Below, piece after piece: positions 11,291 through 20,693 of a stretch of 64,000 nucleotides of DNA. Location of the stretch: assembly GCA_963575745.1 (NCBI GenBank), contig CAUYUJ010007225.1:204875-268874 (forward strand), in the 5' to 3' direction. Both the position numbers and the translations under genes were made by a program. The DNA comes from Prorocentrum cordatum (lineage: Eukaryota; Sar; Dinophyceae; Prorocentrales; Prorocentraceae). Below the pieces are notes generated by a model. The model searched no databases. It saw only the letters and a program-made list of their open reading frames with translations, and was not told the DNA's origin. The first letter of the stretch is position 1. The number at the start of each line of letters is the position of its first letter.

Positions 11291-12441
11291 CATTATTCCT
11301 TCTAAAGAATTATTATTGTTGGGACCCCTGGTGCGCGACCTCTGCGCCGCGCCTAGGCCGCAGCTACATTTTCATCATTTTTTCGCGAAAGCTTCAGAAA
11401 AGTGGATGAGCTCCGGATCCGGTTTTTTGTTGACGCTCGTTTTCCCTTGCAAAAAACAATAGAAAATGAAAATTCTTGTTCTTACTTGATCAAATTGCAA
11501 GAATCCCTTGCAAAAAATAAGGTAAAGTGGACATTCGTGCGCGCAAGACGAAATCCTTCCAAAACCTTAGGTTTCGTAGCGATTTTAACATAAAAACATC
11601 AAAAACCCAATGGTTTTTTAAGAAAAAATTGTCAAAATGTCCTTCCGCGCGCGCTGTCCGAATCCCACAAAACCAATGGTTTTTCAACATTTATGTTACA
11701 TGAGCTCGCGCGAGCTACTTTTTCTTGTTCTAACATAATCAAATTTCAATAATCCCTTGCAAAAAATAAGGTAAAGTGGACATTCGCGCGCGCAAGACGA
11801 AATCCTTCCAGAACCTTAGGTTTCGTAACGATTTCAACATAAAAACATCAAAAACCCAATGGTTTTTCAAAAAAAAATGTCCAAATTTCATCCCGCGCGC
11901 GCTGTCCGACTCCCACAAAACCAATGGTTTTTCAACATTTATGTTACATGAGCTCGCGCGAGCTACTTTTTCTTGTTCTAACATAATCAAATTTCAATAC
12001 TCCCTTGCAAAAAAAAGTAAAGTGGACATTCGCGCGCGCAAGACCAACAAAAAACACGACGATCTCAGGAACTTGCCCCAAAAATGTGACCAACTCCGCT
12101 CTCTCTGTCTCTCTCTCTGTCTGCTCTCTGTCTCTCTCTCTGTCTGTCTGTGTCATGTATTGTATGTCACAATTGCAGGATGCTGGGCACACGCGCGCCC
12201 CGAATAAGTGACCAAGTTCTGTGGGTGTGTACCCCACGCCAGTGTAGTAGCCACGGTCGTCCGCACGCCACGAAGTGAAGTGTCCCAACGTCATAGGGCG
12301 GGAAGCTGGGTTTGGGTGGTCGCGAAGAGTCGTTTGGATATTTGGTAGAGCTTGAACTGCCCCCCCACGAAGTGGGGGTATTGTCTCGCGTCGCATGAAA
12401 ACCCTGGCACTGGTGAGAACACTGAGCGTTCGGGTAAAATG

Positions 12442-12474
<33 letters not shown>

Positions 12475-12478
12475 GAAC
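11286..12478 (+). repeat. Duplicated ~1-kb unit ending in (TTG)n, copy 1
   Basis: Begins 'aacattattccttctaaaga', holds a 'tgcgccgcgcctaggccgca' block, then about three tandem ~245-bp repeats (around 11455-12050) with 'cccttgcaaaaaataaggta', 'cgcgcgcgcaagacgaaatc' and 'aaaacccaatggttttt', and ends with a ~250-bp block (12193-12445) running into (GTT)12. The ~245-bp repeats are the reverse complement of the repeat family inside the 30.5-37.7 kb macrosatellite. Confidence 0.85.
12193..12478 (+). mobile_element. ~250-bp conserved block with 3' (TTG)n tail, copy 1
   Basis: Near-identical to 13133-13430. Shared landmarks: 'ccccgaataagtgaccaagt', 'acgccagtgtagtagccacg', a hairpin 'cccccacgaagtgggggt', 'aaccctggcactg' and 'cgttcgggtaaaatgattg' leading directly into (TTG)n. 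A conserved body with a short-repeat 3' tail suggests a retroposed element of SINE or LINE-tail type. That is inference: no tRNA-type promoter boxes were recognised. Confidence 0.55.
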
Positions 12479-13380
12479 ATTATTAATTCTAAAGAATAAT
12501 TATTGTTGGGCCCCCTGGTGCACGCCCCCCTGCCGCGCCTAGGCCGCAGCTACATTTTCATCATTTTCGTGAGGAAGCCTCAGGTAATTCGATGTGATCA
12601 AGATCCGGTTGTTTTGTTCCCCCCCGCTTTCCCTTGCAAAAAACACTATAAAATGACATTTCTTGTTCTAATATAATCAAATTTCAAGAATCCCTTGCAA
12701 AAAATAAGGTAAAGTGGACATTCGCGCGCGCAAGACGAAATCCTTCCAAAAGCTTAGTGTTCGGAGCGATTTTAACATAAAAACATCAAAAAACCAATGG
12801 TTTTTCAACAAAAAAATGTCAAAATCTCATCCCGCGCGCTCTTGCGGATTCGTAGGAAACCCAACACTTTTTAAACATTTCTGTCAAACGGGCTTTTGCG
12901 AGCAACTTTTTCGAACTTCTGCGACAACGGTTGCGCACCTGCCAGGGCCATCATCCCTGTCAAATAATACCATGCGGGACACATTCGTTTTTTCTTCGCG
13001 CGCGCACGCCGAAATCTCCAAAAACCATTGGGTTCTTAAGAATTTTAGCACCGCGCATCATAAAATCACACGAATCGCACCGTAGGTCCTCGAAAAACAG
13101 CTGCACGACTTTTCAAAATTTCCACCCGCGCGCGCGCCCCGAATAAGTGACCAAGTTCTGTGGGTGTGTACCCCACGCCAGTGTAGTAGCCACGGTCGTC
13201 CGCACGCCACGAAGTGAAGTGTCCCAACGTCATAGGGCGGGAAGCTGGGTTTGGGTGGTCGCGAAGAGTCGTTTGGATATTTGGTAGAGCTTGTAATGCC
13301 CCCCCACGAAGTGGGGGTATTGCCTGGTGTCGTATGAAAACCCTGGCACTGGGGAGAACACCACGCGTTCGGGTAAAATG

Positions 13381-13430
<50 letters not shown>
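12479..13430 (+). repeat. Duplicated ~1-kb unit ending in (TTG)n, copy 2
   Basis: Starts 'aacattattaattctaaaga' like copy 1, repeats the 'gccgcgcctaggccgcag' block, has one clear ~245-bp repeat (about 12640-12850), and ends with the conserved 250-bp block at 13133-13387 and (GTT)n. Head-to-tail with copy 1. Confidence 0.85.
13133..13430 (+). mobile_element. ~250-bp conserved block with 3' (TTG)n tail, copy 2
   Basis: Second copy of the block at 12193-12478 with only a few differences (for example 'ttgtaatgccccccca' versus 'ttgaactgccccccca'). Its high identity against diverged surroundings suggests recent duplication or recent insertion. Confidence 0.55.
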
Positions 13431-13432
<2 letters not shown>

Positions 13433-13499
13433 TGTTTTCCTTTTCTCTCTTTATCCTCATAAAAAACGCATGTTTGACGTGCTGGCCTTTTCGATCTTC

Positions 13500-13790
13500 A
13501 GGGCTTCCAGAGCAATCCAATATGCCACCAAACGTCAGCCAAGAGGTTCCCCAAACGGCCCAACAGGGCCCCCCAATGGCCCTTCAGAGTGTCCAGCAGA
13601 GCCCCACGAGGTCCCAATGAGGAGGCCAAGAGGGGGAACTCAAAGGGGGCCACGAGGACCCCCAACATGCCCCCCCCCAGAGGGTCCTAAGAGGCCCTGA
13701 ACAGGTCCCCGAGAGTCCCTCGGAGGCCCACGACAGGTCCCCAAGAGGGGCCCCAAGCGATCCATCATGGCTCCTGTTGGGCACGGTTTT
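13500..13790. repeat. GGCC/CAAGA degenerate repeat block
   Basis: Repeats such as 'ggccaagagggggaactcaa' and 'ccacgaggacccccaacatg' run up to the 3' end of the SAM-domain gene. Confidence 0.75.
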
Positions 13791-13826
13791 GTGTTTCCCA
13801 GATGGACGCACAGCGCCACGGCGCTT

Positions 13827-14594
13827 CTACGACAACGCCCCCAGGAAGAGAGGCATCCAAGGCTCCCAAGGTGTCGGCGGTGCGGCGTAAACCAATGAAT
13901 AATGTGGATGCGGGCGCTCGTCGGTGGGCGGCAAGAGCTTCAACCGCTGGCCCCACTGAAACGATTGCTCCACTGCCGCAGCTCCGCCATTGGGCGGACT
14001 GGCGAGCCACGCGGTGCCCAGCTTGGATGCGCTGCTCTTGCTGCTCGACACGAGGAAGAACTCTCGGCCCTCCCACCAGACGCCCTGCTCTGGGGCAGCT
14101 GCGAGGGCCGCCAAGCTGCCCTCCTCGAACTCGGCCCGTGCCCACTGCCACCCCTCGGGGCCGCCACGTCCCCAGTGGGCAGGGCGCCAGCGGTGGTCCT
14201 CCCGCGAGAGAAGGTCGGTGTGGCCGTTTGCTCGCACCAGAAGGTTAGGCACCTGTACGACCGGCGGTCGGCGGGCGACCAGCACCAAGTCAGAGTCCAG
14301 CTCGCGCGGAGCTGGCGCCGCAGGCGCCTGCGGCGAAGCTGGCGCTGGCGCGGCCGCTGGCCCCACCTCGGGGGGCGCTGGCGCAAGCCCCGCGGTTGCC
14401 GCCGCCGCCGCGCTCCGCACCAGCTCCATGCACTTGCGGCGCGTCACGGGCCCGAGGCTCTGCAGGTCGTCCTCGGTCACGTAGGCCAGGTCCTCGAACA
14501 CCTCGACCTCGAGGTCCTCGAGCACCCTCTCGACCGCCTCGCTCCCGAGCCTGGCGCTTTGCAGCCGCTCGCGAAGCTCTGGGGCGATCGTCAT
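13827..14594 (-). CDS. SAM-like-domain protein, unknown function (255 aa)
   Basis: I start at the ATG at 14594 because the sterile-alpha-motif-like helical bundle begins there; the open frame extends 31 codons further upstream without resemblance to anything. Residues 1-62 ('LRERLQSARLGSEAVERVLE', 'VFEDLAYVTEDDLQSLGPVT') follow the SAM pattern ending in a '..DLxxLG..' helix and 'RRKCMELV'. Such domains mediate protein-protein or RNA contacts. Residues 63-97 are an Ala/Pro linker. The rest ('VQVPNLLVRANGHTDLLSRE', 'GVWWEGREFFLV') is Trp-rich and unrecognised. G/C-ending codons dominate, as in the hydrolase. The last ~15 residues ('WEPWMPLFLGALS') may be intronic read-through. No neighbour shares its strand closely, and no function can be assigned beyond the domain. 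Confidence 0.6.
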   Translation of the reverse strand: MTIAPELRERLQSARLGSEAVERVLEDLEVEVFEDLAYVTEDDLQSLGPVTRRKCMELVRSAAAAATAGLAPAPPEVGPAAAPAPASPQAPAAPAPRELDSDLVLVARRPPVVQVPNLLVRANGHTDLLSREDHRWRPAHWGRGGPEGWQWARAEFEEGSLAALAAAPEQGVWWEGREFFLVSSSKSSASKLGTAWLASPPNGGAAAVEQSFQWGQRLKLLPPTDERPHPHYSLVYAAPPTPWEPWMPLFLGALS

Positions 14595-14935
14595 GGCCGC
14601 GGTCCGGCCCGGGCGCGCCCGCGCGGAGGGCACACCCCCGCGGCGTGGCACGACGCGTGGGCATTGAGCATAATGCCAGATCAACACTCACTAAACTGTT
14701 GCTTTGCTTGGCGGAACACGGCCATCAATTGTATCCACCGCCGTGCCGTGGGCGCTGAATTAAGCATTCTCGAGTCCCTTTGCGTTCTCTGTGCTGGAAA
14801 TTGTAACTGCTCTCGAAGGGGGCCATGCCCTGGGCTTCTGGGCCAGGCTGGGAGCTACTGAGCGCCCTCGAGACGGCTCGCGTCTCTGTTTCAGAAGCCA
14901 AGGGAGTGTGGATTGGACTCTGTACTTCAGCATGC
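14595..14935. other. 5' flank of the SAM-like gene, no gene seen
   Basis: A presumed untranslated or intergenic stretch with no recognisable repeat. Overlapping frames on the plus strand are the antisense of the GC-rich gene. Confidence 0.4.
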
Positions 14936-15110
14936 CCTAAGATGGTCTCGTGCTTCGAGCCCTTTCCCCCAACAGGCCCCCAGAGCTCAGAGGCCCTGAA
15001 CAACCCCCCACGAGGCCCCAAGAGACTTCCAAGAGGCGTCCAAAATGCCCACAGGGGGCCTCCCAAGAGAGCCCAAGAGGCCTCTAAGATGCCTCTTGTC
15101 CACGACTCAA
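14936..15110. repeat. GGCC/CAAGA repeat block
   Basis: Units such as 'ccacgaggccccaagagact' and 'ggcctcccaagagagcccaa'. Confidence 0.7.
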
Positions 15111-15269
15111 GCGCGGTGGCGGGATGGGCCGAATAGTAAGCAAACAACAATTGGATGCAGTAGCTGGCGAAAAAGTGATTGAGCTGAACAGTAGAAAGAA
15201 GAGCTGCGTGATGGGCCGAACGCTGCTAGACCTGGGCCGGCACTGGAACGGAAGGAGCGCTTCAGTAAC

Positions 15270-15400
15270 CTGCCCGAGATGGCTCAGGGCACCCTTCGCT
15301 CTTGGGAGCCTTGGTGGTAAGAGCTTGTTGCGTCACCGCTCGTTCTTGGGAGCCTTGCTGGTAAGCGCGTGTTACGTCACCGCTTTCAGTTGGGAGCCTT
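15270..15400 (+). repeat. Short tandem repeat (~48 bp, 2-3 units)
   Basis: 'cgctcttgggagccttggtg', 'cgctcgttcttgggagcctt' and 'cgctttcagttgggagcctt' recur at about 15297, 15348 and 15390, spaced by 'taagcgcgtgttacgtcacc'-like sequence. Confidence 0.7.
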
Positions 15401-15786
15401 GCTCCTTCTCCTCTTCCTCCTCCTCCTCCTCCTCTTCTTCTTCTTCTCCTCCTCTGCCTCCTCCTCCTCCTCGTCCCTCTCCCTCCTCCTCCTCCTGACT
15501 CCTCCTCGTTCTCCTCCTCTCTCGTCCTCGTCGTCCTCCTCCTCCTCCTCCTCCTCCTCTTCGTCTTTCTCCTCCTACATCCTCCATCCTCCATCCTCCA
15601 TCCTCCTCCTCCTCTCCCTCCTCCTCTCCCTCCTCCTCCTCCTCCCTCGTCCTCGTCCTTTTCCTCCACCTCCTCTTTCTCCTCGTCTTTCTCCTCCTCC
15701 GCTTTCTCCTCCTCCTCCCTCCTCCTCCTCCTCCTCCTCCTCCTCCTCCTCCTTTTCCTCCTCCTTTTCCTCCTTCTCCTCCTCCT
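15401..15786. repeat. (TCC)n microsatellite 5' of the spliced-leader relict
   Basis: About 385 bp of interrupted tcc/ttc runs. The last 'cctcctcct' abuts the spliced-leader relict directly. The matching tract at 17112-17170 lies on the far side of the retrocopy. Confidence 0.97.
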
Positions 15787-15807
15787 CCGTAGCCATTTTG
15801 GCTCAAG
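15787..15807 (+). other. Exact dinoflagellate spliced-leader (DinoSL) relict
   Basis: The sequence reads CC then 'GTAGCCATTTTGGCTCAAG', identical to the 21 defined bases of the DinoSL; the base before it is T, allowed by the degenerate first position. DinoSL is normally joined to mRNA 5' ends by trans-splicing and is not encoded in front of individual genes. A genomic copy sitting upstream of an ORF is the known signature of an mRNA that was reverse-transcribed and reinserted. The next ATG is at 15900. Confidence 0.93.
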
Positions 15808-15899
15808 TGGGGCGGCCCTGCCGCGGCGCGCCTCGGGCCGCCCTGCCCCTTCGGCGGCGGCCGCTGGCGCCGCGGCGCGCGGCCAGAGGGCTCCGCGTG

Positions 15900-17172
15900 A
15901 TGCAGGTTCTGCGGCGATGGCGGCCGGGGCAGCTGGTCTTTGCAGCGCTGGGTGCCGCGTGCATGGCGCTCGCTTCCCTGCAACGGCTCATTCTGCCCCG
16001 CAAGCGGCGCCAATTCGACCACCTCCGCGACGGCGGCTCGCGGACTGGGCCGGCGGCCAGCCCGATCTCGGTGGGCTGTTACAACGTGTTGTGCTCGACG
16101 TACGCCGCGACGTGGAACGAGCGCGAGGGCGTCGGGCCCGACGGCGCCTCGAACTGGGCGAGCTGGTGGCCCGTCATGAGGGACAGCAAATGCAAGGCGC
16201 AGTGGGACGTCATCTGCTTGCAGGAGGTCGAGCACACAGACGCTGCCGACACAGCCAAGGACCTCGGCAGCGGCTACAGTACCAAATACTTCAAGCACGC
16301 CAGGAGACCACCGGACGGCTTGCTCAATGCAGTGAGAGACGAGGCGTTCAACAACATCACTTTTATGGAGACGCAGTTCAATGGCGTGGCTTTCGGGCGA
16401 GTGGACATGGTTCACAAGGCCACCTGCAGATCGGTGCGCGTCGTGACCTGCCACGCTCGTGGCGGCGACGCGGAGCAGCTTGCCGCCCTCAACTCGTTCG
16501 CCGACGGCGCGGACGAGGACAGCAAGCGCGAGGTGGACTTGACGGTGATAGCGGGGGGATTCAACGAGGTCTTCGCGCCGAGGGAGGACGGACACGTGGC
16601 CGTGCCCTTCTCCGAGACGAGGGCGGGCAGGTATCGCACCATGCTGCGAGAGGCCGACCTGCCCCGCCTGTCGAGGCCACCCCACAAGCAACAGGAGGAC
16701 CAGAAGTCTGGAAAGGGCAAGGTGGAGCGGATCTCTCCTTGTTCGAGGACTCAAGGCCGAGCTATTCCGCGATCAGGCCTCCCGCGCCGCGGTCTTGGAG
16801 AGCCACGCCCCGACCGAGGCCACGGGCAACTGGCCCAGCGACCACGGCGCCGAGGCGCTCCGCGTGCGGCTGCGCCCCGTGGTAGCTGGCAGCCGAGCGG
16901 CGGCGCGCCTCTGCGCCGGCAGGCCGGGCGGCGCGCCCCCCCGTGTGCAGGCGAGCGGCTGCTCCTTCGAGGAGGAGGAGGAGGTGGCGGCAGGAGTGCC
17001 CTTCCTGGCGGGCGCCCCGGCGGGCTCGGGAAGGTCTCTGGCCTGCGAAGGCATGCAAGGCGGCGCTCAGTGCGTCGGCAGGCAGGCCGCGAAGGAAACA
17101 AAAACAAAACAAATCCTCCTCCTCCTCCTCCTCCACCTCCTCTCCCTCATCCTCCATCCCCTCTCCTTATAG
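15900..17172 (+). pseudogene. CCR4-like endonuclease/exonuclease/phosphatase retrocopy, frame-disrupted
   Basis: From ATG 15900 the frame gives an N-terminal hydrophobic segment (residues 11-31, 'QLVFAALGAACMALASLQRL'), likely a membrane anchor, then an EEP fold: 'CYNVLCSTYAATW' (60-72), 'WDVICLQEVE' (102-111, with the metal-binding Glu) and 'VIAGGFNEV' (216-224). The family motif is G-D-F-N; here the Asp codon reads GGA (16557-16559), so a catalytic or metal-binding residue is lost. After 'KGKVERIS' (about 16737) the similarity moves to another frame, where 'GLKAELFRDQ' and 'NWPSDHGAEAL' (PSDH at 16834-16845) supply the C-terminal catalytic His motif. A one-base indel in a CT-rich run near 16738 would explain this. 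The copy is intronless, lies 92 bp behind the spliced-leader relict and has an A-rich stretch near 17089-17111. CCR4/nocturnin-type enzymes are usually mRNA deadenylases or related nucleases; activity is unlikely here. Confidence 0.75.
17085..17170. repeat. A-rich stretch followed by (TCC)n
   Basis: 'gaaggaaacaaaaacaaaac' followed by 'aaatcctcctcctcctcctc'. This could be a decayed poly(A) tail followed by the second half of the TCC tract in which the retrocopy landed. Confidence 0.6.
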
Positions 17173-18290
17173 ATAACTCCTCCCTGTCGCACCCCGAGGC
17201 CAGTCTTTAGGGCGAGCCGGGCGTTTCGCCTGAGACTTCCTCACCATTTACGACCCTGAAGCTTAAAAGGTGACAGCATTTTCGCGGATTGAGGGCGGGT
17301 GGTTTTCAAAAGTGTGGCTCTCGCCTTAGCGCCGCGCGCATTTGTTTTAAACATTCGCTAGAAATTTGAGGATTGAGGGCGGGTCGTTTTCAAAATGTGG
17401 CTCTCGCCTTAGCGCCGCGCACATTCGTTGTAAAACTTGCAAGAGTTTCACGGATTGAGGGCGGGTCATTTTCAAAGTGTGTCTCTCGCCGTAGCGCCGC
17501 GCACACTCGTTTGAAACATTTGCAAGAGTTTCACGGATTGAGGGCGGTTCCTTTTTAACATGTGGTTCTCGTCTATGCGCTGCGCACATTCGTTTCAAAC
17601 ATGTGCAAGAGATTCACGGATTGAGGGCGGCCCGTTTTCAAAATGTGGCTCTCGCTTTAGCGCCGCGCACAATCGTTTCGAACATTTGCAAGAGTTTCAC
17701 GGATCGAGGGCGATTCCTTTTCAACATGTGGCTCTTGCCTTAGCGCTGCGCACATTCGTTTCAAACAGGTGCAAGAGATTCACGGATCGAGGGCGGTTCC
17801 TTTTCAAAATGCGGTTCTCGCTTTAGCGCCGCGCACAATCGTTTCAAACATTTGCAAGAGCTTCACGGATCGAGGGCGGTTCCTTTTCAAAATGTGGCCC
17901 TCGCTTTAGCGCCGCGTACTTTCGTTTTCAAAATTTGCGAGGGCTTTACGGATTCCCGTGATCAACGTACCAGAATCTATGTTTTGGAAGGGCTCAAGAT
18001 TTTGCGGGTGCAGCAATTATGTTGATTCGCGGTGTTGAGATCCCCAAAATGGCGCTCTGGCACGATTCCGGATCGTCAAGTCACAGCAGCCAGGTTGATA
18101 CGTGGCGTTGGATTCCCGAGAACAATGTTTTGGCATGCTTCAGGATCTTCAAACGGTTGTCTTCCAACGAGGCAGTTCCCTCAATGGAGATGAATCGTTG
18201 TGGGGGCCCATGAAGAGGGAGCTTGGAGCGAAGGTTAATTCCAACATCGTTGATGACTCTTGGTTTTATACTGGTCCTCTTCATCCTCCT
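17171..18290 (+). repeat. Composite element bounded by TCC tracts, copy 1
   Basis: Order: 'ctccctgtcgcaccccgagg' plus 'gggcgtttcgcctgagactt'; an 82-bp array (17270-17960, ~8 units with 'ggattgagggcgg' at about 17288, 17370, 17453, 17535); then a ~330-bp 3' block with 'tggcacgattccggatcgtc', 'gagaacaatgttttggcatg' and 'ttccaacatcgttgatgact'. The same modules in the same order occur at 20694-21590. TCC tracts flank both copies. No open frame is conserved between copies. Confidence 0.9.
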
Positions 18291-18428
18291 CCTCCTCCTT
18301 CTACCTCCCTTCCTCCGCCTCCTCCTCATCTTTCTCTTCCTCCTCTTCCTCCTCCTCCTGCTCCTCCTCCCTGTCCTCCTCCTCCTCCTCCTCCTCCTCC
18401 TCCTCCTCCTCCTCCTCCCCCTCCTCCT
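18291..18428. repeat. (TCC)n microsatellite
   Basis: About 140 bp of cctcct runs forming the 3' border of composite copy 1. Confidence 0.97.
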
Positions 18429-18930
18429 GGGGCCCGCTTGGGAGCCTCTTGGGGCTGTGTGGGGGCCCACTTGGGTCGTCTTGGGTCCCTCTTGGGCCGC
18501 CTGGGGGCCCTCTTGGACCGTTTTCGGCTCCTTTGGGGGGCCTCAGGGGCCGTTTTAGGACGATCTTTGGAGCCTCTTGGGCCGTCTTGGGCCCGTCTCG
18601 GGGCCCTCTTGGATTGTTTTGGGCTCCTTTGGGGCGCCTCTGGGGCCGTCTTGGGACGATCTTTGGGGCCTTCTGGGCCGTCTGGGGCCCTTCTGGGACT
18701 GAAGAAGGGCAAACCCGAACAACCTGCAAAAACTCAAGGGAAATCCATGTTTTTGGCCTCCTGAGGCCCTCTCGGGGGCCTTCTTGACGGCCTCTGGAGC
18801 CGTCTCGAGACTCTCTTTGACAGTCTGGAGGCCATCTGAAGCTCTCTTGGGGCCGTCTTGGGGCACTCTAGAGCCGTTTTGGGGCCCTAGTGGGCCGTCT
18901 TCGGGCCCTTGGGCCGCGTCACTCGAAAAA
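18429..18930. repeat. GGCC/CTTGG degenerate repeat block
   Basis: Opposite-strand orientation of the GGCC/CAAGA family ('gggccgtcttgggacgatct', 'ggggccctcttggattgttt'). Contains an island 'aactcaagggaaatccatgt' like that at about 23600. Confidence 0.85.
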
Positions 18931-19190
18931 AAAAATGTGGAAACGGGCCATGGGAGCCGCCCGGGAGCCGCTTCACTCGAAACGTAACGAAGGAAAAGGG
19001 CAACTAGACTTTTGTTCCCCCGCTAGCCCCCTCCCTCAGACCCCCTCCCTGTACGCCCCCTGCGAAACGTCTCTCGCTCGTACCTCGCTCTTTCGTCATC
19101 CGCCGCCCCCTGGCTTTCAAGAAAATCTGTTGGCGAAATTCCAAGCGGGGTCTCTGCGCATCCCGCTGGCCAACTGAAACATCGGTTTCT
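18931..19190. other. Unassigned spacer, no gene seen
   Basis: C-rich sequence ('ccgctagccccctccctcag') with no supported reading frame. Confidence 0.4.
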
Positions 19191-19730
19191 CAGTTGGCCC
19201 CAAGATGGCCTCCAAAACAATCCCAAGACGCCCCAAAGAGGGCCCAAGATGCCGTCAAGATGGCCTAAGATGAATCAAAGACTGCCCGAGATACTCTCCA
19301 GACGGCCCAAGGGGTCTCCAAGACGCCAACGGAGGGCTCCAGGATGGTAAGATGAATGATTTCCCCATGGTTTTCCACCAGCTTTTGCGCTCTTGCCTTT
19401 TCAGGCTTGCGACAACCGAAGACGGCCCCAGAGGCCTTCAAGATAGCCCCGATACGGCCACAGAGGACCCCAAGAAGGCCCCAGACTGGCAAAGAGGGCC
19501 CCGCAGCGCCCGAAGAAGGCTCCACAACGGCCTAGAGATATCCTCAAGACGGCCTCAGAAGGCAAGAGGTCCCCAAGAGGCCCCCAAGGGTCAAGAGGCC
19601 GCAATAGGCCCTTCAGCGCCCTCAACAAGCTCCCAGGAAGCCCCCATGAGGCCCCAAAAGGCTTCCCCTTTCTCCTCCTCCTCCTCCTCTTCCTCCTCCT
19701 TCTCCTCCCTCCTCCTCTCTCTTCCTTCCT
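19191..19730. repeat. GGCC/CAAGA repeat block ending in (TCC)n
   Basis: Repeats are interrupted at about 19360-19425 by the island 'ttgcgctcttgccttttcag' / 'gcttgcgacaaccgaagacg', which recurs in related form at 20180-20240, 46240-46280, 60515-60560 and 61150-61200. (TCC)n follows at 19670-19728. Confidence 0.85.
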
Positions 19731-19995
19731 GAAGTGTTCTCCTCTTTGGTTTCCACAACGGCTGGGGGAACCCATAGCCCAATCGCTTGGCCCAGCCTGG
19801 CCTCACGTTTGGCCAGATCGGCATTTCTAGAAGGGCCAGGGGTAGCGGCGATTCGCCGTAGGTGTCTTCGATCCGTCGTCCCCTGTTGCTTGAAAACGGG
19901 TGCACGGCGTGCTGAATGCTAATTGACCGTTTGGGCCCCTGCAAAAAATTACCGGTGGCCTCCATCACAACCCGCCGTCCACCCGGAATAATCAG
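19731..19995. other. Unassigned spacer, no gene seen
   Basis: About 265 bp of mixed sequence; frames on both strands overlap and resemble nothing known. Confidence 0.4.
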
Positions 19996-20500
19996 AACGG
20001 GTGGGAGGCACGGGCCCTGTCCGCCCAAGCTGGCCTCCAAGACAGTCCCAACACGCCTACAAGACGGCCCCGATATTGCCACAGTGTGCCTCCAAGATGG
20101 CCCAAGATGGCCGAAAGGCGGCCCAAGAGGCCCCCAAAGACGTTTGTTTCAGCCAACTCGACAGCACTGACTTCCCACAATTTTTGGTAAGATTTTCGCA
20201 TGCTCTCCTCGCCGGGCTTCGGACAGGCGAAGACGGCCACAACGGTCTCCAAGATAGCTCAAAGACGGCCCAAGAAGCCCCCAAGAGGGTCTCAAGACGG
20301 GCCAAGGCGGCCCAAGAGGCCCCAAGACGGCACGAAAGCGCCCCAAGAGCACCCAGAGAGCCTCCAAGACGGCCACCGCAGGCGGCAAACGGGCCAAGAG
20401 AGCCCTGGGACGGCCCAACAAGCCCCCCCAGATGCCAAAAGAAGCCCCATGGGGCCTCCCAAGGTACCCCTTAGAGGCCCCCAAAAGGCCTCCTCCTCGT
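19996..20500. repeat. GGCC/CAAGA repeat block
   Basis: Includes the core island 'ttttcgcatgctctcctcgc' / 'cgggcttcggacaggcgaag' flanked by repeats such as 'ccaagacggcccaagaagcc'-type units. Confidence 0.85.
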
Positions 20501-20693
20501 CTTTATCATCCTCCCTCCCTCTCCTCCTCCCGCTTTCTCCTCTTCCTCCTCCTCCTCCTCCTCCTCTTTCTCCCCGTCCTCCCCCTCACCCTTCTCCTCC
20601 CCCTCCCCCTTCCCCTCCACCTCCCCCCGTTCCCCCCCGTTCCCACCACCCCTCTCCCCTCCTCCTCCCCCTCCTCCATTCCTTTCCCTTCTA
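20501..20693. repeat. (TCC)n / C-rich microsatellite
   Basis: 5' border of composite copy 2, in the same relation to 'taacttctccctgtcgcacc' as the 17112-17170 tract is to copy 1. Confidence 0.95.

Noticed and set aside
13902-14861. 319-codon plus-strand frame opposite the SAM-like gene
   Set aside because: Antisense shadow with Arg/Leu-rich composition and no domain.
15372-16754. 460-codon minus-strand frame opposite the nuclease copy
   Set aside because: Half of it is translated TCC tract; the remainder is antisense to the EEP motifs.
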